Positions 1 to 6,605 of a stretch of DNA of 9,248 nucleotides are shown one piece after another. Both the position numbers and the translations under genes were made by a program. Location: contig CANRCI010000053.1 of the NCBI GenBank assembly GCA_947629075.1, positions 1-9,248 on the forward strand. Reading direction: 5' to 3'. This DNA is from an uncultured Bacilli bacterium (lineage in GTDB: Bacteria > Bacillota_I > Bacilli_A > RF39 > UBA660). The notes under the pieces were generated by a model. The model saw nothing but the letters and a program-made list of their open reading frames with translations, made no database searches and was not told the origin of the DNA. Each line of letters begins with the position of its first letter. The stretch's first letter is position 1.

Positions 1-611
1 CAGAAGGAGGTGTGACAGTAACAGGAACTGGTACTGATACCATTACGGTAACAGTTAATGGAGCTAAGTTTAAACTTCTAGATGATGGGCAAGATGAAGG
101 TGTAGAAAATAGACCAGATAATTATGCCTGGGTTGGATTAAAATTTAAATTCAAAAGTGAAGTTGAAAATGTAAAAGTTAGTAATGATCCTGAAGACTTG
201 AAAAAAAATGGAACAGGAAATGACTACGATGAATATTTTGGGTTTAATGTTAAAGAATTAGAAGCAGCTGCTAAAGCAAAGAAAGATTATACTGCTGAAT
301 ATACTTTGACTTGGAAAGTAAAAGATAATGGAGAAACTGAAAATAAAGTAACAATCCGTATTATTGTAAAACCAGAAAGTACGACTTTAGTTGAACAAGG
401 TGAAGGTGATAAAGAAGTATGGAATGAAGCTAAATATGAAGAAGTTAAAAAAGCAGTAGAAGCTGAAGAAGCAAAACAAAAACCAGTTGTTGAGACAGAA
501 GCTGAAGAAGAAAATCCATCAACAAGTGATAATTTACTAGTTTATGCATCACTTGGTGTTGTTGCATTAGTAAGTGCTATGGGAACTGGATTATATTTAA
601 GAAGAAACTAA
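1..611 (+). CDS. C-terminal part of a cell-surface protein with a sortase-type anchor (5' truncated)
   Basis: The frame is open through the left edge (codons from position 3), so the GTG at 12 is probably internal and only the C-terminal ~203 residues are seen. The visible part starts with a Gly/Thr-rich stretch, then a beta-strand-like domain of about 120 residues (roughly nt 45-380), then a Lys/Glu/Ala-rich charged stalk (nt 390-510). It ends with NPSTSD (nt 513-530), a ~22-residue hydrophobic segment (about 534-599) and the basic tail RRN. That tripartite end is the layout of a sortase sorting signal, although the motif is not canonical LPXTG. Known of the family: such proteins are exported by Sec, cleaved by sortase and joined to peptidoglycan. 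The function of the beta-rich domain is not recognised; adhesion or matrix binding is only a guess. A strong terminator follows, so it ends its transcript. Confidence 0.8.
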   Translation, partial: EGGVTVTGTGTDTITVTVNGAKFKLLDDGQDEGVENRPDNYAWVGLKFKFKSEVENVKVSNDPEDLKKNGTGNDYDEYFGFNVKELEAAAKAKKDYTAEYTLTWKVKDNGETENKVTIRIIVKPESTTLVEQGEGDKEVWNEAKYEEVKKAVEAEEAKQKPVVETEAEEENPSTSDNLLVYASLGVVALVSAMGTGLYLRRN

Positions 612-625
612 TAATAATTGAATTT

Positions 626-651
626 AAGGAATAGGAAACTATTCCTTTTTT
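626..651 (+). terminator. Rho-independent terminator of the surface protein gene
   Basis: A perfect 9-bp stem AAGGAATAG/CTATTCCTT (626-634 with 639-647) encloses the tetraloop GAAA and is followed by TTTT. It starts 14 nt after the stop codon and separates the surface protein gene from murI. Confidence 0.9.
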
Positions 652-725
652 GTTTCTATCTAAATTTATATTTATTTACACAATTTTACAACTTCAATCT
701 AATATTAAATTGAAAGTTTAAAAAA

Positions 726-743
726 TAACTATTATTATAGTTA
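726..743. repeat. Small inverted repeat just upstream of the murI promoter
   Basis: TAACTAT at 726-732 and ATAGTTA at 737-743 form a perfect 7-bp inverted repeat with a 4-bp spacer, ending 5 bp before the proposed -35 box of murI. It could be an operator half-site pair or simply a chance palindrome in very AT-rich DNA. The rest of the 612-798 gap holds the upstream terminator and the promoter; no gene was seen in it. Confidence 0.3.
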
Positions 744-748
744 CTACT

Positions 749-777
749 TTGAAAAGATTTTTAATAAATGTTATAAA
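749..777 (+). promoter_or_regulatory. SigA-type promoter of murI
   Basis: TTGAAA (749-754), a 17-bp spacer and TATAAA (772-777) make a near-consensus housekeeping promoter, with a TGn extension (TG at 769-770). Transcription would begin near 784, leaving a very short leader that contains AGGAGG (786-791) seven bases before the murI ATG. Confidence 0.75.
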
Positions 778-798
778 ATATATAGAGGAGGGATATTT

Positions 799-1566
799 AT
801 GATCGATGGTAAAATAGGTATTTTTGATTCCGGTCTAGGTGGAATTTCTATTCTTCGTGAATTAGTAAAACTTATGCCAGAAGAAGACTATATCTATTAT
901 GGCGATACAATAAATAATCCCTATGGTGATAAATCTTTCGATGAGTTATGTAAAATAACTGAAGAAATAGTAAAATTTTTAATTTCCAAAAATTGTAAAA
1001 TAATCGTCATTGCTTGTAATACTGCTACGACGATGTGTAGAAAATATTTAGAAGAGAAGTTTCCCAATATGATTTTTGTGGGAACCGTTCCTGCTATAAA
1101 GATGGCTAGTGATGCCAATAGTAAAAAAACATTAGTTATGGCAACACCAAAAACTATAACTAGTAAAAGAACTAAAGAATTGATAAGTGATTTTAAAAAA
1201 AGTGATCAAGAGATTTTTCTTGCTCCATGTGTTAATTTAGCTGCTGCTATTGAAACGTTTGATAGTGAAAAAATAGATAAGACACTATTAGAAGGTATCA
1301 AAGACTATTTAGATAAAGACATTGATACTATTGTTTTGGGATGTACCCATTATCCATTCATCAAAAAAAGAATTCAAAAACTCTTTAAGAATGCTATGCT
1401 TTTAGATGGTAGTAAAGGAGTAAGTCGTGAAGTTCAACACCAATTACAGAAAAATGGACTTTTGACGATTAAAAAAACTAGAGGAACAATTGAAATATAT
1501 AATTCTAAAGATGAAAAGCTTACTGAAAAGTATTACCAACTTCTTAATAACGAGGAGATCTTATGA
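799..1566 (+). CDS. murI: Glutamate racemase
   Basis: Interconverts L- and D-glutamate in the cytoplasm, supplying D-Glu for the peptidoglycan stem peptide. The 255-aa length is normal for the family. The signatures are in order: FDSGLGG at residues 9-15 with the catalytic-site Asp10, YGDTxxxPYG at 34-43, ACNTAT at 72-77 with Cys73, and GCTHYP at 181-186 with Cys182. Cys73 and Cys182 are the expected pair of acid/base cysteines of this cofactor-independent two-base racemase. The loop ATPKTITS (115-122) differs from the more usual AT..TV.S form but still fits the family. The ATG at 799 is chosen because it has an ideal AGGAGG site and the family's N-terminus. The gene has its own promoter, and its TGA overlaps the ATG of the following lipoprotein gene (ATGA), so the two are probably co-translated. 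Confidence 0.96.
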   Translation: MIDGKIGIFDSGLGGISILRELVKLMPEEDYIYYGDTINNPYGDKSFDELCKITEEIVKFLISKNCKIIVIACNTATTMCRKYLEEKFPNMIFVGTVPAIKMASDANSKKTLVMATPKTITSKRTKELISDFKKSDQEIFLAPCVNLAAAIETFDSEKIDKTLLEGIKDYLDKDIDTIVLGCTHYPFIKKRIQKLFKNAMLLDGSKGVSREVQHQLQKNGLLTIKKTRGTIEIYNSKDEKLTEKYYQLLNNEEIL

Positions 1567-2054
1567 AAAAATTTATAGTATTATTATTAATATTTTGTAT
1601 TTTTATATGTGGTTGTAATTCTAAAGAGAAAGAAGCTCCACAAAATAATCAGGATAGGACTGTTACTTATTTTGAGTTCAATTATGGTAGTAGTGAAATT
1701 GGTTATTTTGAATATTTGATTAAAGAAGATCAATACTATAGATTAGTAGCTAATAAATATGATGAAAATAATGAGCTTATAAATACAGTTGATCGTTTTA
1801 TTAATAATAGTGATATGAAGAAGCTTAGTGCGTTAGTCAACAAGTTAAAACTTTATGAATGGAATGATTTTAATGAAAAAGCTAGTAAAGAACCAGGTGG
1901 TTATACCTTTAATCTTCATATCGAATACCGAGACAAGACTTATACCGATGCTTCTGGTTATATGAAAACTCCTAATGACTACGATGAAAAGTCCCGTGAA
2001 ATCATATCTTATCTCGAAAGTTTAACGACAACTTTAACTGAAGAAGAAAATTGA
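1563..2054 (+). CDS. Small predicted lipoprotein of unknown function, coupled to murI
   Basis: The 163-aa product begins with MKK, a hydrophobic segment (residues 4-16) and the lipobox-like ICGC, so Cys18 should be lipidated and the protein tethered to the outer face of the membrane. The mature part has no membrane segment. Its centre and end resemble a group of small Gram-positive lipoproteins with a W-x-x-F core followed by G-Y/F-x-F-x-L and a GY.K.P.x(Y/N) stretch (here EWNDFNE at about 99-105, GGYTFNLHIEY and GYMKTPNDY further on). I know of no assigned function for that group, and the resemblance is from memory. The start ATG at 1563 overlaps the murI stop and has GAGGAG at 1552-1557. 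Coupling to murI suggests an envelope role but does not prove it. It is not recognisably GerM, the lipoprotein found near the B. subtilis racemase gene. Confidence 0.85.
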   Translation: MKKFIVLLLIFCIFICGCNSKEKEAPQNNQDRTVTYFEFNYGSSEIGYFEYLIKEDQYYRLVANKYDENNELINTVDRFINNSDMKKLSALVNKLKLYEWNDFNEKASKEPGGYTFNLHIEYRDKTYTDASGYMKTPNDYDEKSREIISYLESLTTTLTEEEN

Positions 2055-2094
2055 TATAAGTTCTGTAATTTTTTATAAAAAAAGTTAAAAATGG

Positions 2095-2103
2095 TGTTAT
2101 AAT
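2095..2103 (+). promoter_or_regulatory. Extended -10 promoter of the dnaG-rpoD-trmK operon
   Basis: TGTTATAAT is a perfect extended -10 element (TG at 2095-2096, TATAAT at 2098-2103). No good -35 hexamer lies 16-18 bp upstream, which is tolerable for an extended -10 promoter. Transcription would start near 2110, giving a leader of about 50 nt before dnaG. Confidence 0.6.
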
Positions 2104-2117
2104 ACCTTTAATAGTTG

Positions 2118-2144
2118 AACATTTATGGTGAGTAAATGTTTTTT
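2118..2144 (+). terminator. Hairpin with T-run in the dnaG leader (terminator of the lipoprotein gene or attenuator)
   Basis: AACATTTA (2118-2125) pairs perfectly with TAATGTT-type sequence TAAATGTT (2133-2140) around a 7-nt loop, and the 3' arm runs into TTTT (2139-2144 are all T). Only one G-C pair is present, so the stem is weak. It lies downstream of the proposed dnaG -10 box and 17 nt before the dnaG ATG. It could therefore end read-through from murI-lipoprotein transcripts and also partially terminate transcripts from the dnaG promoter. Confidence 0.45.
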
Positions 2145-2161
2145 GTCTTTGGAGGTGAGGT

Positions 2162-3889
2162 ATGAATAATCAAAATGTTATTAATGAGATCCGAAGTAAA
2201 ATAGATATTGTTGATTTTATTGGTGAATACGTACCTCTTATTCAAAAAGGAAAAAATTTTTTTGGAGTTTGTCCATTTCATAATGATACCAATCCTTCGA
2301 TGAGTGTCAGTAGGGACAAACAAATTTATAAATGCTTCTCTTGTGGAGCGAGTGGAAACGTCTTTACTTTTTTAATGGATTATGAACACATCGACTTTAA
2401 AGAAGCTTTAAAAATTTTAGCTGATCGCACTAATATTTCAATTGGTAATGTTCATATCGATAAAAAGACTAATAAATACGATAAATATTACGACGTATAC
2501 GATTTAGCTAATAAGTTCTATCAGAACAATATCAATTCTTCTTTTGGAAGTAAGGCTAAAGAATATTTAAAAAGTCGTGGAATAGATGACAAAATAATTA
2601 AAGAATTTGGAATTGGACTTTCATTAGAAGATAGTGATAGTTTGACAAAACTTTTAAAAAATAAGAATTATAATTTAGTTGAACTGGAAAATATAGGTCT
2701 TATCAGTAATGGACATGATGCCTATATCAATCGTATTATGTTTCCTCTTCACGATATCAATGGAAGAACTGTTGGTTTTTCGGGAAGAATCTACGATAAC
2801 TCTAATCTCAATAAATATTTAAATACTAAAGAGACGGTCATCTTTAAAAAGGGTGAATGCCTTTATAATTATCACATTGCTAAAGACTATGCTAGAAGAG
2901 CCAAATTCGTCATCGTCATGGAAGGATTCATGGATGTCATAAGAGCAAGTACTATTGATTATAAAAACGTCGTAGCTCTTATGGGAACTGCACTTACTAA
3001 AGAACAGATATCCTTAATTAAAAAGTTATCCCAAAATGTCATATTGTGTTTAGATGGTGATAATCCCGGACAAAAAGCGATGTTAAATGTCGGAAATGAG
3101 TTAGAGAAAAACGGCTTAAAAGTTAAAGTTATCGTTTTAAATGATGATGATGACCCTGATACCTTTATTTTAAAAAATGGTAAAGAAGCTTTTGATAACT
3201 TAGTAGAAAACGCTATAAATTATAGTGATTACCGCATTAATAATCTTAAAAAAGGGGTAAATTTCAATAGTGATTTAGAACTATCTAATTATATAAATAA
3301 TGTATTACAAGAAACTAGTAAAATAAATGATGAAATTAGAAGAGAAATTATTCTCAAAAAACTTGCAATCGAAGTAAATATAAGTTATAATACACTGGAA
3401 AAACGTTTGAATGAGTACCTAGAAATGGAAAGCCAAAAAGAGGAACAGAAGGAAGAAAAACAGCAAGTTAAAACTAAGTTATCTCTATATGATAAGGCTT
3501 GTTATGCATTTATTTACTGTATGCTCAATAGTAGTAAAGTAATAAATTATTATAATAGGAACAATGTCTCAATGGTTGAGAAAGCTTATCGTCACCTGGC
3601 GAGTGAAATTTACTACTACTATACTAAATACGGTGAAGTTACAATTGCTGATTTCTATACTTATTTAACGGATAAAGCCGAATTGTTGGAGCTTTACAAC
3701 AAGATAATATCATATGAAAGTAGTTATGATACAAGCGATAAAGCAATTGAAGATTATGTCAAAGTCATAAATAAATATAATGAGCGTCAAGAGATAAAAC
3801 GATTAAATGCTTTGGTTAAAAAAGAAATCGATCCAATTGAAAAAGCTAAAATTGCTGAACAAATTAGGTTGCTAAGAATAGGGGAGTGA
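2162..3889 (+). CDS. dnaG: DNA primase
   Basis: Synthesises RNA primers for Okazaki fragments at the replication fork, working with the replicative helicase. The 575-aa length is typical. The N-terminal CHC2 zinc ribbon is intact (Cys37, His40, Cys58, Cys61). The basic RNA-polymerase core motif RIMFPLHDxxGRxVGFSGR lies at 191-209. The TOPRIM metal site shows Glu254 in VMEGFMDV, Asp298 and Asp300 in LDGD, and a DDPDTF stretch (330-335). A charged linker (about 420-435, Lys/Glu/Gln rich) leads to a divergent C-terminal helicase-binding domain (about 440-575), as is usual because that part evolves fast. The ATG at 2162 is supported by GGAGGTGA (2151-2158) and by the family N-terminus. The stop is 4 nt before rpoD, as in the Bacilli dnaG-sigA operon. 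Confidence 0.97.
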   Translation: MNNQNVINEIRSKIDIVDFIGEYVPLIQKGKNFFGVCPFHNDTNPSMSVSRDKQIYKCFSCGASGNVFTFLMDYEHIDFKEALKILADRTNISIGNVHIDKKTNKYDKYYDVYDLANKFYQNNINSSFGSKAKEYLKSRGIDDKIIKEFGIGLSLEDSDSLTKLLKNKNYNLVELENIGLISNGHDAYINRIMFPLHDINGRTVGFSGRIYDNSNLNKYLNTKETVIFKKGECLYNYHIAKDYARRAKFVIVMEGFMDVIRASTIDYKNVVALMGTALTKEQISLIKKLSQNVILCLDGDNPGQKAMLNVGNELEKNGLKVKVIVLNDDDDPDTFILKNGKEAFDNLVENAINYSDYRINNLKKGVNFNSDLELSNYINNVLQETSKINDEIRREIILKKLAIEVNISYNTLEKRLNEYLEMESQKEEQKEEKQQVKTKLSLYDKACYAFIYCMLNSSKVINYYNRNNVSMVEKAYRHLASEIYYYYTKYGEVTIADFYTYLTDKAELLELYNKIISYESSYDTSDKAIEDYVKVINKYNERQEIKRLNALVKKEIDPIEKAKIAEQIRLLRIGE

Positions 3890-3893
3890 AACT

Positions 3894-4991
3894 ATGGTCA
3901 GTGAAATCAAAACGATGGATGAAAGAAAAAAGGCCTTGATTAAAAAGGGTAAAGAAAATGGTTACATTACTTATGAAGAATTAGCAGAAGAATTAAAAGG
4001 ACTAGAGGTTGACAGTGATACACTAGATGATTTGTACAATGCATTGGTTGAAAATAATATTGAAGTAATTTCTGAGACAGCTGATAACAGTAATGAAGAA
4101 GATGATGATGAAGATGTCGAAGGAATTGTTGAACGAGAAAGTGAAGCTGCCAAAGATGTTAAAATAAGTGATCCCGTTAGGATGTATTTAAAAGAAATTG
4201 GACGTATTAATTTGCTTACCAGTGATGAAGAATTTGAATATGCTCAATTGGCTGGACAAGGTGATGAATATGCCAAAAAGATGTTGGCTGAATCTAACCT
4301 TCGTTTAGTAGTTAGTATTGCTAAGCGTTATGTCGGACGTGGCATGTTGTTTTTGGATTTAATCCAAGAAGGAAACATTGGTCTTATGAAAGCGGTGGAC
4401 AAGTTTGATTCCAGCAAGGGATTTAAATTCTCTACTTATGCTACTTGGTGGATTCGTCAAGCGATAACTCGTGCGATTGCTGATCAAGCTAGAACTATTC
4501 GTGTTCCTGTTCACATGGTTGAGACGATTAACAAACTAGCTCGTGTTCAAAGACAATTAACTCAAGAATTGAATCGTGAACCAACTGAAGAAGAGATTGC
4601 TAAGAAATTAGGAATAACAGTTGAAAAGGTTCGTGAAGTATATAAGATTAGTCAAGATCCCGTATCACTTGAGACACCAATTGGTGAAGAAGATGATTCC
4701 CATTTGGGAGATTTTATCCAAGATGAAAGTACAATGTCACCTGAAGAGTACGCAACTGTTGAAATGTTGAAGAGTGAACTTGCCAGTGTCTTACTTACAC
4801 TTACAGACCGTGAAGAGAAAGTTTTGCGTTTACGCTTTGGACTTGATGATGGTCAATGTCGTACTCTTGAAGAAGTTGGTCAAATATTTGGGGTAACGCG
4901 TGAGCGAATTCGTCAGATTGAAGCTAAAGCTTTGAGGAAATTACGTCACCCATCGCGTTCTCGTAAACTTAAAGATTTCCTTATCGACTAA
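3894..4991 (+). CDS. rpoD: Housekeeping RNA polymerase sigma factor (SigA/RpoD)
   Basis: Directs RNA polymerase to vegetative promoters. The 365 residues match Gram-positive SigA in length and contain all regions: a 1.1-like N-terminus (1-60), an acidic linker (about 66-85), region 1.2 DPVRMYLKEIG (93-103), region 2 with NLRLVVSIAKRY (135-146) and the -10-recognising segment TYATWWIRQAITRAI (181-195), region 3 (about 205-260) and region 4.2 TLEEVGQIFGVTRERIRQIE (324-343) followed by the conserved tail KALRKLRHPSRS. Region 2.4 and 4.2 look normal, so its promoters should resemble TTGACA/TATAAT, consistent with those proposed in this window. The ATG is 4 nt after the dnaG stop, with GGGGAG inside the end of dnaG as ribosome site. 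It shares the dnaG transcript. Confidence 0.98.
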   Translation: MVSEIKTMDERKKALIKKGKENGYITYEELAEELKGLEVDSDTLDDLYNALVENNIEVISETADNSNEEDDDEDVEGIVERESEAAKDVKISDPVRMYLKEIGRINLLTSDEEFEYAQLAGQGDEYAKKMLAESNLRLVVSIAKRYVGRGMLFLDLIQEGNIGLMKAVDKFDSSKGFKFSTYATWWIRQAITRAIADQARTIRVPVHMVETINKLARVQRQLTQELNREPTEEEIAKKLGITVEKVREVYKISQDPVSLETPIGEEDDSHLGDFIQDESTMSPEEYATVEMLKSELASVLLTLTDREEKVLRLRFGLDDGQCRTLEEVGQIFGVTRERIRQIEAKALRKLRHPSRSRKLKDFLID

Positions 4992-4992
4992 T

Positions 4993-5658
4993 ATGAAGAT
5001 AAGTAATAGATTAAAAACAATCGCATCCCTAGTTCCAAAAGATGCTAAAATCATGGACGTGGGGTGCGATCATGCTCTTTTAGATATATTTTTAGTGAGT
5101 GAAGGTAGAATATCTTCCGCAGTAGCGTCAGACGTCAGGATGGGACCAATCGTTACGGCCTCTAGAAATGTTAAAGATTTTGGTTATGAGGATAAAATAG
5201 AATTATTGGTAAGTGATGGGATAGAAAAGATTAAACCCGATATTGACACCGTTATCATCAGTGGTATGGGTGGCTTAAATATCATCGATATCCTAAGTAA
5301 GAATTTAAATCTTTTAAAGAATGTCCAAACGCTTATTTTATCACCACATAGTGATATAAAAAAATTAAGAGATTTTTTAGAAAAAACAGGTTACATGATA
5401 GCGTGTGAAAAAGTAGTTTTTGACAATAAATACTACGTCGTCATGAAATTGAATCGTGGTAAGATGAAGCTTAGTGAAGAAGAGAAATTATTAGGTCCTT
5501 ATCTAATTAGTCATATGGATAGAGATACGGAAAACTATTTTCGTTACGTTCTTCAAAAAAGACGTGAAATTTTATCCCAACTACCGAGTAGCCTAACTTT
5601 CAAGAAAAAAGAGCTAAAAAAAGAGATAGAGATGATTGAAACTATTCTTGACGAATAG
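4993..5658 (+). CDS. trmK: tRNA (adenine(22)-N1)-methyltransferase
   Basis: Uses S-adenosylmethionine to methylate N1 of A22 in the D-arm of tRNAs. The 221 residues have the expected order: SAM-binding motif I MDVGCDHALLDIFL (21-34), Asp47 in ASDV as the probable ribose-binding acid, VSDG near 73-76, and GMGG (91-94) in the catalytic region. A charged helical C-terminus (about 170-221) corresponds to the coiled-coil tail of Bacillus subtilis TrmK (YqfN). The ATG is one base after the rpoD stop with no clear ribosome site of its own, which indicates translation coupled to rpoD. The position directly after the sigma gene is conserved in Bacilli. The usual next gene of that cluster, yqfO (Nif3/DUF34 family), is absent here; a terminator follows instead. 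Confidence 0.93.
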   Translation: MKISNRLKTIASLVPKDAKIMDVGCDHALLDIFLVSEGRISSAVASDVRMGPIVTASRNVKDFGYEDKIELLVSDGIEKIKPDIDTVIISGMGGLNIIDILSKNLNLLKNVQTLILSPHSDIKKLRDFLEKTGYMIACEKVVFDNKYYVVMKLNRGKMKLSEEEKLLGPYLISHMDRDTENYFRYVLQKRREILSQLPSSLTFKKKELKKEIEMIETILDE

Positions 5659-5665
5659 TTTTTTT
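5639..5665 (+). terminator. Rho-independent terminator of dnaG-rpoD-trmK
   Basis: AAACTATTC (5639-5647) pairs perfectly with GAATAGTTT (5653-5661) around loop TTGAC, followed by more T up to 5665. The trmK stop codon TAG (5656-5658) lies within the 3' arm, so the last codons of trmK double as terminator stem. It closes the operon before spoVID. Confidence 0.85.
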
Positions 5666-5720
5666 ATATAAAATGTTCTAAAAAAGTTATCGCTTCATAT
5701 TATTTTGTAGGAGGGATAAA

Positions 5721-6605
5721 GTGAAGCAAATAATACCTTTTACAAAAGAAATAGAATTTAAAACAATGGTCTCATCTATCACAACCATTTCTTTAGAACA
5801 TACGGTATCTCTAAAAGATGAGACGACTGTCAGTGGTGATTTTATAATAAGTGGTAGTTACAAAATGACAGCGGCGAGCAATTTAGACGAAGAATTTTCT
5901 TACAAAATACCTATCGATATTGAAATAGATGAAAAGTACGATACTAGTAATATTCTAATCGATATCGATGACTTTACGTATGAAATAGTTGATGAAGAAA
6001 AACTTAAAGTAAATATTTCTCTTTTGTTGGATAACTTAGAAGAAAAAGAAGAGAAGGTGGAGGTAGTTGAAGAAATAGAAGAGAGCAAAGAAACAGAAGA
6101 AAAAGAAGGCCAAGATCAACGAGAAGAAGCCGAAGAGATAGACGATATGTCAGAAATTTTTGATCATGAAGATATCTATCATCCTGAAGATGAAGAAAAA
6201 ATTGAAGATTTAGTTGATGCCATCGTTGATGGTAGTGAAGTAGAATTAGTAACTGAACAAGATAAAAACGATAATGAAAAAGAACTCGATTCATTCAAGC
6301 AAGAAAAAAATATCGATTTAGAAATTCAAGATGCCCAAGATGAAGACGATGTCAATATCGAAAGTATTACTGTCAATAACGAAGAAAAACCTACTAATCA
6401 AGTTACTTCTATTTTTTCAGCTTTTAAAGATACCGATGAAACATTTACTAGTTACTCAGTTTATATCGTCAGAGAAAACGATTCACTCGATGAAATTATT
6501 TCTAAATATAACACTACCCGTGAACAACTAGAAGAGTATAACGATTTATCAGAAATCAAAATAGGAAATAAAATAATCATACCGAGTAATGATACCAATA
6601 ATTGA
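5721..6605 (+). CDS. spoVID: SpoVID-like spore coat morphogenetic protein with C-terminal LysM domain
   Basis: SpoVID is a mother-cell protein that drives encasement of the developing spore by coat proteins. Three parts are visible in the 294 residues. The first, residues 1-105, is a beta-rich domain like the SpoVID N-terminus (SPOCS type), including DIDDFTYEIVDEEKLKVNISLLL, here spanning 81-103. The second is an extremely acidic Glu/Asp-rich linker (about 106-240). The third is a LysM-like domain (about 245-288) ending KIGNKIIIPSN. Order and ends match B. subtilis SpoVID, which is about twice as long (575 aa) mainly through its linker. The GTG start at 5721 has AGGAGG at 5709-5714 and gives the family-like N-terminus. 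The 3' end overlaps ysxE by 17 nt; spoVID-ysxE adjacency is also found in Bacillus, which strengthens the call. No convincing sporulation promoter could be assigned in the 62-nt gap upstream. Confidence 0.85.
   Translation: MKQIIPFTKEIEFKTMVSSITTISLEHTVSLKDETTVSGDFIISGSYKMTAASNLDEEFSYKIPIDIEIDEKYDTSNILIDIDDFTYEIVDEEKLKVNISLLLDNLEEKEEKVEVVEEIEESKETEEKEGQDQREEAEEIDDMSEIFDHEDIYHPEDEEKIEDLVDAIVDGSEVELVTEQDKNDNEKELDSFKQEKNIDLEIQDAQDEDDVNIESITVNNEEKPTNQVTSIFSAFKDTDETFTSYSVYIVRENDSLDEIISKYNTTREQLEEYNDLSEIKIGNKIIIPSNDTNN

Noticed and set aside
12..14. GTG at 12 as a true start for the first gene
   Set aside because: GGAGG lies only one base upstream, too close, the frame is open to the edge, and the encoded product would lack any signal peptide although it ends in a surface anchor.
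921..1118. Open frame of 65 codons on the minus strand inside murI
   Set aside because: It lies wholly within a clear gene, has no ribosome site and no recognisable product.
2069..2082. Perfect palindrome TTTTTTATAAAAAA after the lipoprotein gene
   Set aside because: It has no loop, no G-C pair and no stable hairpin, so it is read as AT-rich noise.
2123..2323. Open frame of 66 codons on the minus strand over the start of dnaG
   Set aside because: It is antisense to the conserved zinc-ribbon coding region of dnaG and has no gene signals.
3971..4153. Ser-rich frame on the minus strand within rpoD
   Set aside because: The Ser runs are the complement of the Asp/Glu codons in the sigma factor's acidic linker.
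5674..5703. Sporulation (SigE or SigK) promoter upstream of spoVID
   Set aside because: CATATTAT at 5696-5703 resembles a SigE -10 box, but no acceptable -35 element was found at the required distance, and SigK's CATAnnnTA is not met. spoVID must have a promoter or read-through, but this one cannot be supported.
5900..6531. Two minus-strand frames and one plus-strand frame (6331-6531) inside spoVID
   Set aside because: They mirror the low-complexity Glu/Asp codons of the linker, and the spoVID frame is supported by conserved domains at both ends.
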